From: Candidatus Methylobacter oryzae
GTDB lineage: Bacteria > Pseudomonadota > Gammaproteobacteria > Methylococcales > Methylomonadaceae
Assembly (NCBI RefSeq): GCF_003994235.2
Contig: NZ_RYFG02000099.1
Span: forward strand, 1-58,965
Length of the DNA stretch: 58,965 nt
Direction of reading: 5' to 3'
Below are positions 1-8,269 of the stretch, piece after piece (the stretch's first letter is position 1; each line of letters begins with the position of its first letter). A program made the position numbers and the translations under genes. The notes below the pieces were generated by a model that was given only the letters and a program-made list of their open reading frames with translations, was not told the origin of the DNA and ran no database searches.

Positions 1-46
1 ATAGTGTGGCCGTTTGCCATGCGAAAGTAGGGAATTGCCAAGCGCC
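1..46 (+). rRNA. rrf: 5S ribosomal RNA, 3' end only
   Basis: The first ~46 bases match the conserved 3' third of bacterial 5S rRNA, including the GCGAAAGTAGGGAATTGCCA stretch seen in gammaproteobacterial 5S genes. The 5' part lies outside the window. It is followed at once by a strong terminator, so this is the distal end of an rRNA operon running into the window. The exact 3' end is estimated to within a few bases. Confidence 0.85.
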
Positions 47-54
47 TAAAACCA

Positions 55-88
55 AAAACCCAAGCTTAATCGCTTGGGTTTTTTTTTG
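55..88 (+). terminator. Rho-independent terminator of the rRNA operon
   Basis: A perfect 9-bp stem (AACCCAAGC pairing with GCTTGGGTT) with a 6-base loop is followed by a run of Ts. It lies about 10 bases after the 5S end and ends the rRNA operon. Confidence 0.9.
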
Positions 89-330
89 ACTACTGTTTTT
101 ACGGTGCTCCCCCTGCTTCCGTGCTTACTTGACGTGTTTAGGGACCCAGTTATAAGACGGTGAAGAGTACGGTAATAGAAGCCCCCGCCCCTTGAAACTC
201 AGAAAATTGGCCATATGTTAATAATAACGAAATTTATCAGCATAATCTCGTTAGAGAAATGTCATTTATTTTTGCTTAGTTCGCGTAAAATCAAGTATTC
301 AGAGTTTTATTAACAATTTCGGAAAATACT

Positions 331-714
331 ATGAAGAAGATTCTTTTCTTAACTATTTTGTTGTCGGTAGTAACGGCTTTCGCTGATGATGCTAAAAATG
401 AATGGCACAATACTACTCTCTCTGATGCGACAATTAAGAAAATTCAGGATGCTCAGTATCAATATAAAAAGTGTGTTGCAGGTGAAATGCAAAAGTCCAC
501 TTATCAGGATCAGGAGAGTCGTAAGGCGACTGAAGCCATCATGAAACAGTGTGAGTCAGTCTTATCCCAAATGCGTGAAATTTATCTGGCTGAAAAAGTG
601 CCGGATATTATTGCCGACCGCCATTTAAAACAGATGCGTATGCAGACCACTCGTAATGTACTGCAAGGCATGATGTTTAGTGAAGCTGCGCGCAAATCCG
701 GTCAACAACAATAA
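331..714 (+). CDS. Small exported protein of unknown function
   Basis: This encodes 127 residues. The N-terminus is a clear Sec signal peptide (MKK, a hydrophobic core to about residue 16, then a likely cleavage after AFA), so the product should be periplasmic. The mature part is helical and charged, with two cysteines (near residues 48 and 74) that could form a disulfide, and a Gln-rich end. I do not recognise the family. It lies 20 bases upstream of the DUF2760 gene on the same strand, suggesting co-transcription with the Hsp70 module. The preceding ~240 bases after the rRNA terminator show no gene and probably hold the promoter. Confidence 0.75.
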   Translation: MKKILFLTILLSVVTAFADDAKNEWHNTTLSDATIKKIQDAQYQYKKCVAGEMQKSTYQDQESRKATEAIMKQCESVLSQMREIYLAEKVPDIIADRHLKQMRMQTTRNVLQGMMFSEAARKSGQQQ

Positions 715-733
715 TAACTAAAAGAGCCAAATA

Positions 734-1381
734 ATGAATAATTATGCAATCGATTTAACTTTAAAGCCCACTACATTCGATTTGTGGCATGTTTGTCTGG
801 CAGGTACCGTTGCCGTATTGGCATTAATTTTAATTGTGTTATTGCTGTCGATGGTAATAAGTCTGGCACGTAGCAAAAAGAAATCGGACATTCAGCCCGT
901 TGTTCCCACACCTGAACCGATAGTAAAAGTTGTAGAGAAAATTGTCGAGGTTGAAAAACTTGTACATGCACCTGCTCCGGAGCCTGTTATCTTAAAAGAG
1001 GCAACCCCGGATGCCGCTTTACAATTGCTGGGTTTGTTGCAAAAAGAAGCACGCTTTATCGATTTTATTAAAGAGGATATTGCGGCCTACGGCGATGCCG
1101 ACATAGGTGTTGCCGCCCGTGTCGTTCATGAAGGATGTAATAAAGCCATCAACGAGCACTTCACTTTGGCTGCCGTTCGTAGTGAACAGGAAGGTAGCAA
1201 AATTACTTTAACTCAGGGTTTTGATGCTGCGGCTGTACGGTTAACCGGTAATATTGTCGGTAACGCGCCTTTTACCGGAACCTTGGTGCATAAAGGCTGG
1301 CAAATTACCAATATCAGGCTGCCTAAACTGACAGCTGGGCATAACGCAGCTATTGTTGCTCCTGCTGAGGTTGAGTTATGA
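734..1381 (+). CDS. DUF2760 domain membrane protein
   Basis: This 215-residue protein has one N-terminal transmembrane helix (about residues 20-45), a Pro/Val/Glu-rich linker (about 50-80) and a cytoplasmic C-terminal domain resembling DUF2760 (residues ~90-210, LQLLGLLQKEARFIDFI near its start). DUF2760 proteins are typically encoded beside atypical Hsp70 ATPases, and here the stop overlaps the Hsp70 start (ATGA overlap), implying translational coupling. The function is unknown; the membrane anchor suggests it may tether or regulate the partner chaperone. The family name is from recalled similarity, not a search. Confidence 0.8.
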   Translation: MNNYAIDLTLKPTTFDLWHVCLAGTVAVLALILIVLLLSMVISLARSKKKSDIQPVVPTPEPIVKVVEKIVEVEKLVHAPAPEPVILKEATPDAALQLLGLLQKEARFIDFIKEDIAAYGDADIGVAARVVHEGCNKAINEHFTLAAVRSEQEGSKITLTQGFDAAAVRLTGNIVGNAPFTGTLVHKGWQITNIRLPKLTAGHNAAIVAPAEVEL

Positions 1382-3315
1382 AGGATTTATTCAATCTCCA
1401 ACCGAAAACCGTCCAAGAAAACAATGCTGCGATAGATCCGGAAGTTCAGTCTGACGAAAACTTTGCTGCTGAGCAAGCGCAAAATGGCACACGATTTTCA
1501 GTCGGTATCGATTTGGGTACGACTCACTGTGTTCTGTCTTATGCTGAGCTGGAGAATATCGACGATGATGAATTCTCTCCTCAAGTTATGGACATACCGC
1601 AGCTGACTTCTCCTGGTTTGGTTGAAGACAAACAACAGTTGCCGTCATTTCTATATCAGGCTCATGAAGTTGAGATTGCAGAAGGCTCTACTTCATTACC
1701 TTGGACATCAGACCCCGATTATCTGGTTGGTGAAATTGCCCGTAACTTAGGCAGTAAAACACCGATACGTTTGGTATCCAGTGCTAAGAGTTGGTTATGT
1801 CATGCGGGGGTTGATTGCAAAGCTCCCATTCTACCTGCCGAGGCGCCTGATGAAGTTGAGCGTGTCTCACCATTCCAGGCCACTACGGCTTACTTGCAAC
1901 ATATGCGCGATGCTTGGCAAAGTTTGCACCCAAACACGCCATTGGATCAACAGGATGTTGTTATTACCGTGCCGGCATCATTCGATCCTGCAGCACGGGA
2001 ATTAACGGTTGAAGCGGCGCGTGCGGTGGGCTTGGGGCAAGCCATTTTGCTGGAAGAGCCGCAGGCGGCGTTATACAGCTGGATAGAGAAAAGCCATGGA
2101 GACTGGCGCAAACAAGCGGAAGTCGGCGATATTATCTTGGTAGTGGATATCGGCGGTGGTACTACTGACTTGTCATTAATAGCAGTTACGCAACAAGAAG
2201 GTAATCTCGAACTGACTCGTGTGGCGGTTGGCGATCATATTCTATTGGGCGGCGATAATATGGATTTGGCCTTGGCTTATACCGTAAAAGCCAAGCTGGA
2301 AAAGGATGGCAAACGATTAGAGGCTTGGCAGATTCAGGCTTTGACTCATAGCTGCCGCGATGCCAAAGAAAAAATCTTTAACGATGCCCAGATTGATAAT
2401 ATTCCGCTAGTGGTCGCAAGCAGAGGCTCATCTTTAATCGGCGGCACACTGCGTACTGAGTTAACCAGGGAAGAAGTCAACCGCGTATTGGTTGAAGGTT
2501 TCCTGCCTAGGGTCGCGGTCAGCGACAGGCCGATCAGCCGGCCTCGCACAGGTTTAAGGACGGCGGGTTTACCTTATGCCCAGGATGCAGCCATTACTCG
2601 TCATTTGGCAGCCTTTCTGTCTAAACAGCAAGGCGCTACAGACGAGCTTCAAGACATCAATCTACCGGAGCATGCAAGCTTCTTGCATCCCACTGCAGTG
2701 TTATTTAACGGCGGCGTGTTAAAAGCCGAGACGTTGGCCGAACGGTTAATGGAGGTGTTGAATTCATGGTTGACTGCAGAACAAGCGCCCGAAGCCAGAT
2801 TATTGGCAGGAGCCGATCTTGATCTGGCGGTTGCCCGTGGTGCTGCTTACTATGGTTATGTTCGCAAAGGTAAAGGTGTTCGTATTAAAGGCGGTACGGC
2901 AGCCTCTTATTATGTCGGCATAGAAAGCGCGATGCCGGCAGTACCGGGCATGGCGCCTGAGATCCAGGCTTTATGTATTGCACCGTTCGGCATGGAAGAA
3001 GGTACCCAGCAGGAATTGCCGGATGATGAGTTCGGTTTGGTGATCGGAGAACCGGTACGGTTTCGCTTTTTTGCATCCCATACCCGGCGCGAAGATAGAG
3101 TTGGAATGCGCCTGGATTATTGGACTGATGAAGAGCTGGACGAGTTGGATGAAATCGAAATTACCTTACCGGAAGAAGGCCGCAGACCCGGCGAAGTTGT
3201 ACCGGTGCATTTATGCGCAGCAGTAACCGAAGTCGGTACGCTGGAATTACAAGCTGTTTCCCAAAATGACAACGGTCGTTGGAAGATTGAGTTTGATGTC
3301 AGGGCAGGAGAGTAG
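1378..3315 (+). CDS. Hsp70-family protein (DnaK/HscC-like ATPase)
   Basis: A 645-residue Hsp70-superfamily protein. After a ~38-residue acidic extension comes the phosphate-1 loop IDLGTTHCVLSY (~45-56), the EEPQAALYSW connect segment (~225) and phosphate-2 loop VVDIGGGTTDLS (~257-268), then LFNGGVLKAETL (~442) and RGAAYYGYVRKG (~490), which belong to the actin-like ATPase fold. The C-terminal ~150 residues are a short beta-rich substrate-like domain; a full DnaK lid is absent. It overlaps the DUF2760 gene by 4 bases. It is not housekeeping DnaK: no dnaJ or grpE is nearby. Similar clusters often carry a second, larger Hsp70; none follows here. Confidence 0.88.
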   Translation: MKDLFNLQPKTVQENNAAIDPEVQSDENFAAEQAQNGTRFSVGIDLGTTHCVLSYAELENIDDDEFSPQVMDIPQLTSPGLVEDKQQLPSFLYQAHEVEIAEGSTSLPWTSDPDYLVGEIARNLGSKTPIRLVSSAKSWLCHAGVDCKAPILPAEAPDEVERVSPFQATTAYLQHMRDAWQSLHPNTPLDQQDVVITVPASFDPAARELTVEAARAVGLGQAILLEEPQAALYSWIEKSHGDWRKQAEVGDIILVVDIGGGTTDLSLIAVTQQEGNLELTRVAVGDHILLGGDNMDLALAYTVKAKLEKDGKRLEAWQIQALTHSCRDAKEKIFNDAQIDNIPLVVASRGSSLIGGTLRTELTREEVNRVLVEGFLPRVAVSDRPISRPRTGLRTAGLPYAQDAAITRHLAAFLSKQQGATDELQDINLPEHASFLHPTAVLFNGGVLKAETLAERLMEVLNSWLTAEQAPEARLLAGADLDLAVARGAAYYGYVRKGKGVRIKGGTAASYYVGIESAMPAVPGMAPEIQALCIAPFGMEEGTQQELPDDEFGLVIGEPVRFRFFASHTRREDRVGMRLDYWTDEELDELDEIEITLPEEGRRPGEVVPVHLCAAVTEVGTLELQAVSQNDNGRWKIEFDVRAGE

Positions 3316-3386
3316 TTCTGTTCCATCGGAGAAATAGCACACGGGTTTGTACTGATTTCAAAGCTTCAATGGCTTTCTTACTTATT

Positions 3387-3476
3387 GATGTTACGCAGCC
3401 ATAACTACAAATCAATGACTTACGCACCCAAAAAAGCTTGTAAGTCACTGATAGTTGGTTAACCGTGCGTAACATC
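3387..3476. repeat. 90-bp imperfect inverted repeat (MITE-like)
   Basis: The segment between the Hsp70 gene and ubiX starts with GATGTTACGCA and ends with its complement TGCGTAACATC. Internally, TGACTTAC near the centre pairs with GTAAGTCA, so the whole ~90 bp can fold into one long imperfect hairpin. There is no ORF. It looks like a small non-autonomous element or relic. I saw no second copy in the window. Confidence 0.6.
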
Positions 3477-3543
3477 AGTTATTTATTGATTTGCTAATCT
3501 AATCCGCACTCGATTACAAAATCAGCCTCTTGTTCCACATAAA

Positions 3544-4119
3544 ATGACTCAAAAAAAACGCTTAATCATAGCCATGACAGGCGCTACCGGCGCGGTTTAT
3601 GGAGTAAGAATGCTGCAAGTTTTGCAGGCACAGCAGCAATGGGAAACGCATTTGGTTATTTCTTCTGCCGGTGTAGTGAACCTAAAGCATGAAATGGGCA
3701 TGAAACGAGCCGAATTGGCCGAACTGGCCGACGTGACTCACGGAATCGATGATATTGCCGCAAGTATTTCCAGTGGCGGCTTTAAAACGGAAGGGATGAT
3801 TATTGCGCCGTGTTCAATGAAAACCCTGTCAGCCGTCGCTCACGGCTTTGGCGACAACTTGATTTCACGTTCCGCCGATGTAGTGCTAAAAGAGCGCCGC
3901 CGATTGGTCATTATGCCCCGCGAGACGCCGTTAAACTTGGTGCATATTAGAAACATGGCAAGCGTCACCGAAATGGGCGGTATCATCTTTCCGCCGATGC
4001 CGGCTTTTTACAATAAATCAAACTCACTGGCGGCAATGGTTGATGAGACCGTCGGCCGTGTTTTGGATATGTTTGGGGTGAATGTCGAAGGTTTGTATAC
4101 GCCTTGGGAAGGACTGTAG
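3544..4119 (+). CDS. ubiX: UbiX-family flavin prenyltransferase
   Basis: A 191-residue flavoprotein of the UbiX/Pad1 family, which prenylates FMN to make the cofactor of UbiD-type decarboxylases (in ubiquinone synthesis or phenolic acid metabolism). Family marks are the N-terminal MTGATGAVYGVRML (~11-24), the ISSGGFKTEGMIIAPCSMKTLSAVAHG stretch (split in sequence, ~75-101), and PRETPLNLVHIRNM (~125-138). The length is normal. No ubiD partner is nearby, so ubiquinone synthesis is the default guess. Transcription converges on pqqE. Confidence 0.88.
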   Translation: MTQKKRLIIAMTGATGAVYGVRMLQVLQAQQQWETHLVISSAGVVNLKHEMGMKRAELAELADVTHGIDDIAASISSGGFKTEGMIIAPCSMKTLSAVAHGFGDNLISRSADVVLKERRRLVIMPRETPLNLVHIRNMASVTEMGGIIFPPMPAFYNKSNSLAAMVDETVGRVLDMFGVNVEGLYTPWEGL

Positions 4120-4135
4120 GGATAGATCATTTTTG

Positions 4136-4170
4136 TTCACCATGAAGGTATTAACGGTCTTCATGGTGAA
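4136..4170. terminator. Hairpin between convergent ubiX and pqqE
   Basis: A perfect 12-bp stem (TTCACCATGAAG with CTTCATGGTGAA) and an 11-base loop lies between two convergent genes. The T-run on either side is short, so termination is plausible but not strong. Confidence 0.5.
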
Positions 4171-4187
4171 TTTCGTCAAGCGGTACT

Positions 4188-5315
4188 TTAAGACAGTAAG
4201 CGCGAATTTTTACTGTTGCGGAAAATTAACGGTTTTTCATTACCGGCTAAGGTGCTTGCTTTGGCTGAATCTATCGCTTCCTGAATAACATGATGATTAG
4301 GCGATTTGCTGCACACCGGGTCGGCGGCATACATGTCGCCAGCTAATAGATAAGCCTGACAACGGCAGCCGCCAAAATCTTTTTCTTTCTCATCGCAACT
4401 GCTGCACGGCTCTTTCATCCATTCGAAGCCGCGGAAAAAATTGAAGGTTTTAGATTCGTTCCAGATTTGTTCAATGCTGTAGTCTTTCACGTTGGGGCAG
4501 TCCATCCCCGGTAAGTCGCGTGCCGAATGGCAGGGCAGGGCCACGCCGTCCGGCGCAATGGTCAAGAATGTCGTTCCCCAGCCGTTCATGCAGGCTTTGG
4601 GACGGTCTTCATAGAAATCAGGCACCACATAATAGATTTTCATCTTTCCGGCGACTTTTTCTTTAAAAGCTTGGGCGATTTGCTCGGCTTGTTCGAATTG
4701 TTCTTTTGTTGGCAGCAATAAGTCGCGATTGGCATGCGCCCAACCGTAATATTGGGTGTTTGCTAGTTCCAGGTAGTCTGCTCCCAATTCTTCGGCCATT
4801 TCGAGGATTTGCGGCATTTGATGGATGTTTTCGCGGTGTATGACCACACATAAGACCATCGGGTAGCCGTGCTTTTTGACCAAGCGCGCGACTTCCTTTT
4901 TGTGTTTGAATGATTCGGTGCCGGCCAGATGATCGTTCAACTCTTGCGTGCTGGCTTGGATGCTGACCTGGATATGATCAAGCCCAGCCTCTTTAAGTTG
5001 GACGATTTTTTTTTCGGTCAGTCCATAGCCTGAAGTGATCAGGTTCGAATAATAGCCCAAGTCTCTGGCGTATTTGACGAGTTCGGGCAGGTCCTTGCGT
5101 GTTAACGGTTCGCCGCCGGAAAAGCCTAATTGTACTGCTCCCATAAGGCGGGCTTGGCTGAGCACGCGCTTCCAGTCTTCTGTGTCCAACTCGGATTGAT
5201 ATTTTGCATAATCGATCGGATTGGCGCAGTAAGGACACTGTAACGGGCAGGCGTAAGTCAGTTCCGCCAACAACCAGCGCGGCGGAGTGATTTTAATGTT
5301 GTTGGATCCAGCCAT
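4188..5315 (-). CDS. pqqE: PqqE, radical SAM enzyme of PQQ synthesis
   Basis: PqqE (375 aa) makes the first carbon-carbon bond between the Glu and Tyr of PqqA bound to PqqD. The radical-SAM cluster motif CPLQCPYC (~18-25) holds the CxxxCxxC ligands, followed by the SAM-contacting GFSGGEPLTRKDL (~63-75). The C-terminal SPASM region has many cysteines (CMNGWG ~242, CHSARD ~262, CSSCDEKEKDFGGCRC ~311-326) for auxiliary clusters. The start overlaps the end of pqqD by 23 bases, so the two are translationally coupled. It is the last gene of the operon. Confidence 0.95.
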   Translation of the reverse strand: MAGSNNIKITPPRWLLAELTYACPLQCPYCANPIDYAKYQSELDTEDWKRVLSQARLMGAVQLGFSGGEPLTRKDLPELVKYARDLGYYSNLITSGYGLTEKKIVQLKEAGLDHIQVSIQASTQELNDHLAGTESFKHKKEVARLVKKHGYPMVLCVVIHRENIHQMPQILEMAEELGADYLELANTQYYGWAHANRDLLLPTKEQFEQAEQIAQAFKEKVAGKMKIYYVVPDFYEDRPKACMNGWGTTFLTIAPDGVALPCHSARDLPGMDCPNVKDYSIEQIWNESKTFNFFRGFEWMKEPCSSCDEKEKDFGGCRCQAYLLAGDMYAADPVCSKSPNHHVIQEAIDSAKASTLAGNEKPLIFRNSKNSRLLS

Positions 5316-5565
5316 TTTTTAAAGCAACCTCTAGGAAAGCGGTAATGTCATTAACGAGACCGGTTGTTGCAAATTTTTGTTCCAGCTCGCTGACGATCTG
5401 GTCAAGCTTGCGGGTGCCGTCGCATAATTTCAGGATTTCCGCGGAACTTTGGTTAAGTTCCACCATGCCTTCAGGATAAAGAATAACGTTTTTTTGCTGG
5501 GCTTCTTCCCATTGCAGGCGATGCAGCGGGGAAAATTTAATGGTTTGGTCTGGGTTTATGGTCAT
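5293..5565 (-). CDS. pqqD: PqqD, peptide chaperone of PQQ synthesis
   Basis: At 90 residues this is a normal-length PqqD, the RiPP-recognition protein that binds PqqA and presents it to PqqE. Visible family features are PLHRLQWEEAQQKNVILYPEGMVELNQSSAEIL (~14-46, the winged-helix recognition fold) and ALKNGWIQ at the end. It is separated from pqqC by an inserted Uma2-like gene, leaving an 82-bp gap upstream, and overlaps pqqE downstream. Confidence 0.94.
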   Translation of the reverse strand: MTINPDQTIKFSPLHRLQWEEAQQKNVILYPEGMVELNQSSAEILKLCDGTRKLDQIVSELEQKFATTGLVNDITAFLEVALKNGWIQQH

Positions 5566-5647
5566 GTTGAAATAAATATTTAAGTAGCAAAGCGGAGCAG
5601 CTGATGTTCACTGAGCTTACGGCGTTACCGTAGTGTGTCGCGGGGCT

Positions 5648-6121
5648 TTATTTTACTGGAATTGTCACATTAATGCCGTAGTTTGACAGTTCTATTTTTC
5701 CAGTCTTATCGTAATAATCTACAATGCCATTTTCCCATAAAATCCAGGTTTCTTCTGCACCCGCTTGCAAATAGAGCTGAGCTTTATTATTCATTTCTTC
5801 TTTTGAGTTGCAAGGCGAGACAATTTCAATGCAAATTTCAGGAGCGCGAGAATAAGGCGTTTCGTAACCGTATTGTTTAATAAATGCTTTGGAGCACCAA
5901 GCGACATCGGCAACTTTTACGCCTTCAGTGGTTTGAATGGAGCATTCGGTCAGCGCTTCGCCTTTTTTGAGTTTGCGTTCAAGCAAAGCGCTGATGTGTG
6001 ATTGTAATCGACCATGTTTGTTGGAGGCAGGGGTCATTTCAATTTTGCCATAACGATTCAATTCTATTTTAAAAGGTAAGTTTTTAAAATACGGACTATC
6101 GATAATTTCTGCCCATTGCAT
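5648..6121 (-). CDS. Uma2-family (DUF820) putative endonuclease inside the pqq operon
   Basis: This 157-residue protein resembles the Uma2/DUF820 family, which has a PD-(D/E)XK nuclease fold. The likely core is VADVAW (~70-75), PEICIEIVSP (~92-101) and a KAQLYLQAGAEETWIL strand-helix (~111-126), giving the D, E and K positions of the fold. It starts 20 bases after pqqC stops, with a good AGGAGG ribosome site, so it is probably co-transcribed with pqq genes. Its base composition is visibly more AT-rich than the flanking pqq genes, which suggests insertion by transfer. Uma2 function is not established, and no link to PQQ is known to me. Confidence 0.82.
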   Translation of the reverse strand: MQWAEIIDSPYFKNLPFKIELNRYGKIEMTPASNKHGRLQSHISALLERKLKKGEALTECSIQTTEGVKVADVAWCSKAFIKQYGYETPYSRAPEICIEIVSPCNSKEEMNNKAQLYLQAGAEETWILWENGIVDYYDKTGKIELSNYGINVTIPVK

Positions 6122-6141
6122 GGCCTAACCTCCTGCTTGCT

Positions 6142-6870
6142 TTATGCCTTTATATTAAAATAAGGCGGCATCTCGTGAATATAAGCCATGTACATTGCAT
6201 CCGCCATTGTCCAGAGCACGTCCAGCTTGAATTGCAGTATTTGAATCATGCGCTCTTGTTGCTCGCGGGTTTTATACCAGTCCAGCGTGATCGCCAGGCC
6301 GTGTTCGACATCGCGCCGCGCTTCGGTCAGGCGTTTGCGGAAATAGATATAACCTTCCTGTTCGACCCAGGGATAATGTTCCGGCCAGTTGTCCAGACGT
6401 TGCTGGTGAATTTTAGGCGCAAACAGCTCGGTTAACGATGAGCTTGCCGCTTCGTGCCATTCCGCTCTGCGGGCAAAATTAACATAGGCATCGACGGCAA
6501 AGCGCACGCCCGGCAGCACGAATTTTAACGAGGTAATGTCTTCGCGCGTCAAGCCAACTGCGATGCCCAATTGTATCCATGCCTCAATGCCGCCCGGATC
6601 GCCGGGATGTCCGTCGTGATCCATAATACGTTGTATCCATTTTGCGCGGGTTTCACGATCCGGGCAATTCGCCAGAATGTTGGCGTCTTTAATCGGAATG
6701 CAGACCTGATAATAAAAGCGGTTGGCGACCCAGCCCTGCAATTGCGCTTTGGTCAGTTTACCTTCGTTCATCAGGGTATGATAAGGGTGATGAATATGGT
6801 AGTGGCTTTCCATGCCGCGTAGTTGGGCTTCAAATTGTTCTCTGGTCCAAGGTTGATTATCGCTGCTCAT
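6142..6870 (-). CDS. pqqC: PqqC, pyrroloquinoline-quinone synthase
   Basis: A cofactorless oxidase (242 aa) that performs the last ring closure and eight-electron oxidation giving PQQ. Family features are [14 protein letters not shown] (~27-40), [16 protein letters not shown] (~51-66), [14 protein letters not shown] (~81-94) and the C-terminal [13 protein letters not shown]. The length is close to characterised PqqC (~250). It lies 12 bases downstream of pqqB, consistent with one operon. Confidence 0.96.
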   Translation of the reverse strand: MSSDNQPWTREQFEAQLRGMESHYHIHHPYHTLMNEGKLTKAQLQGWVANRFYYQVCIPIKDANILANCPDRETRAKWIQRIMDHDGHPGDPGGIEAWIQLGIAVGLTREDITSLKFVLPGVRFAVDAYVNFARRAEWHEAASSSLTELFAPKIHQQRLDNWPEHYPWVEQEGYIYFRKRLTEARRDVEHGLAITLDWYKTREQQERMIQILQFKLDVLWTMADAMYMAYIHEMPPYFNIKA

Positions 6871-6882
6871 GTTTGCATCCTT

Positions 6883-7794
6883 TTATAAGTCGATTTCCAA
6901 ACCGTCGTAGGAAACTTCAATGCCGGCGGCATCCAGTATCTTACGCTGTTCGGAATCTTCGTCTAAGATCGGGTTGGTGTTGTTGATATGAATCAATATC
7001 TTGCGAGCTTTGGCAACGCCGTTCAATACTTCTATCATGCCGCCTTCGCCGGATTGAGGCAAGTGGCCGATTTCGCGGGCTTTTTTATGGCTGATATGTT
7101 GCGTGCACATTTCGTCATCGGTCCAGAAGGTACCGTCTACCATTATACAATCGACGGCTTGCATCGCAGCCATCACATGCGGTTCTATCTCGCCGAGGCC
7201 CGGAGAATAAAATACTTTTTTACCGGTAGAAATTTGTTCGATGATAACGCCGATATTATCGCCGTCATGCGGATCGTGCCGATGCGGAGAATAGGGCGGC
7301 GCTTTGCTTTTTAAGGCTTGAGTATAAAAGCGTAAGTCATCGATGCCGGGAATGGTAAAGCTGCTGCCGTCGTGGGGAATCGGGTGGTGATTAACGGTGC
7401 AATAATCCGCCAGCATATTAAATAGCGGGAAGCCGGTAGTCAGGTCTTGCTTGACCATTTCCGTGCAGTAAACGTCCAGCGGTTTTCCTTCCCTGAGCAT
7501 CAATAATCCGGTGGTGTGATCGATCTGGCTGTCGATCAGCATGATGGCTTTAATGCCGGTATCGCGAACGCCTTCTTTGGGTTGGATTGCCGGAAACGCT
7601 TCCAGTTGTGCGCGAATGTCGGGAGAGGTGTTAAACAACAGCCAGTTTCTGTTGTCGGTGCTTACTGCAATAGAGGATTGGGTACGGGCTTTGCCGTTCA
7701 TTTGATTGTGCCGCAAGCGGTGGCAATTATGGCAGTTGCAGTTCCATTGAGGAAAACCGCCGCCGGCACCGGAACCGAGAACTCTGATCTTCAT
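6883..7794 (-). CDS. pqqB: PqqB, metallo-beta-lactamase-fold PQQ synthesis protein
   Basis: PqqB (303 aa) belongs to the metallo-beta-lactamase fold and is proposed to hydroxylate the Tyr-derived intermediate before PqqC acts. The N-terminus [20 protein letters not shown] (~5-24) is diagnostic, with the CxCxxC zinc site; [15 protein letters not shown] (~88-102) supplies the H/D metal region, and the end carries [13 protein letters not shown]. It is the first gene after the pqqA terminator-like hairpin, so its expression depends on read-through or a second promoter. Confidence 0.95.
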   Translation of the reverse strand: MKIRVLGSGAGGGFPQWNCNCHNCHRLRHNQMNGKARTQSSIAVSTDNRNWLLFNTSPDIRAQLEAFPAIQPKEGVRDTGIKAIMLIDSQIDHTTGLLMLREGKPLDVYCTEMVKQDLTTGFPLFNMLADYCTVNHHPIPHDGSSFTIPGIDDLRFYTQALKSKAPPYSPHRHDPHDGDNIGVIIEQISTGKKVFYSPGLGEIEPHVMAAMQAVDCIMVDGTFWTDDEMCTQHISHKKAREIGHLPQSGEGGMIEVLNGVAKARKILIHINNTNPILDEDSEQRKILDAAGIEVSYDGLEIDL

Positions 7795-7857
7795 AATTTA
7801 TAAGGTAACCTAAAAGAGAATAAGGGCCGAATGATACGGGAATAAAATACATCAGGC

Positions 7858-7888
7858 AAAAAAAGGGGCTCATTAAGAGCCCCTTTTT
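7858..7888 (-). terminator. Terminator/attenuator between pqqA and pqqB
   Basis: Reading the minus strand, a perfect 7-bp GC-rich stem (GGGGCTC with GAGCCCC), extended by A-T pairs, with a 5-base loop is followed by seven Ts. It is placed 14 bases past the pqqA stop and ~64 bases before pqqB. It should end most transcripts after pqqA and keep the peptide substrate in excess over the enzymes. The stem also has Ts on the plus-strand side. Confidence 0.85.
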
Positions 7889-7901
7889 GGGTCTAAACCG
7901 A

Positions 7902-7976
7902 TTAACGGTTGTAGATGTACATTGTTACTTCGAAACCGAAACGCAGGTCAGTATAGCTTGGTGTTTCCCATTTCAT
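7902..7976 (-). CDS. pqqA: PqqA, precursor peptide of PQQ
   Basis: This short gene encodes 24 residues beginning MKWETPSYTDLRFGFEVTMY. The conserved E-x-x-x-Y motif (Glu16, Tyr20) supplies the two residues that become PQQ, and the length fits other PqqA peptides (22-29). A strong GGAGG ribosome site lies 6 bases before the ATG. It is the first gene of the pqq operon, followed by a terminator-like hairpin. It is too short for ordinary ORF calling. Confidence 0.97.
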   Translation of the reverse strand: MKWETPSYTDLRFGFEVTMYIYNR

Positions 7977-8035
7977 CGTAAACCTCCAGAAGTGTTTAAA
8001 TTATTATGCTAGCTTGATCAAGTAAGCTCGCTTGA

Positions 8036-8064
8036 AGTATACGATGAACTATTTCTTTACGCAA
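8036..8064 (-). promoter_or_regulatory. Candidate sigma-70 promoter of pqqA
   Basis: On the minus strand, TTGCGT and TATACT are separated by 17 bases, about 60 bases before the pqqA ATG. The -10 matches 5 of 6 consensus bases, the -35 only 3. The rest of the 290-base gap to the small membrane-protein gene shows no gene; no operator was identified. Confidence 0.45.
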
Positions 8065-8269
8065 CTTTTGGTGTCGGTCAAAGCGGACAGTATTCTGTTT
8101 TTATACTATTTTCCGGCAGGGTGGGTGTAGGAAAATAATGATAAGTAGTTAAATTAAAATATATTTGTATAGTCTATGAAAGATGTTTTTTGATCGAAAG
8201 CAGGAAGAGAGTATTATCTGGATTCACCTTAAAAACACTAAATATATTTAATAATAAAGAGGAGGGGTT

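Noticed and set aside
7516-7803. Plus-strand frame of 95 aa opposite pqqB
   Set aside because: Shadow of pqqB; no ribosome site and no recognisable domain.
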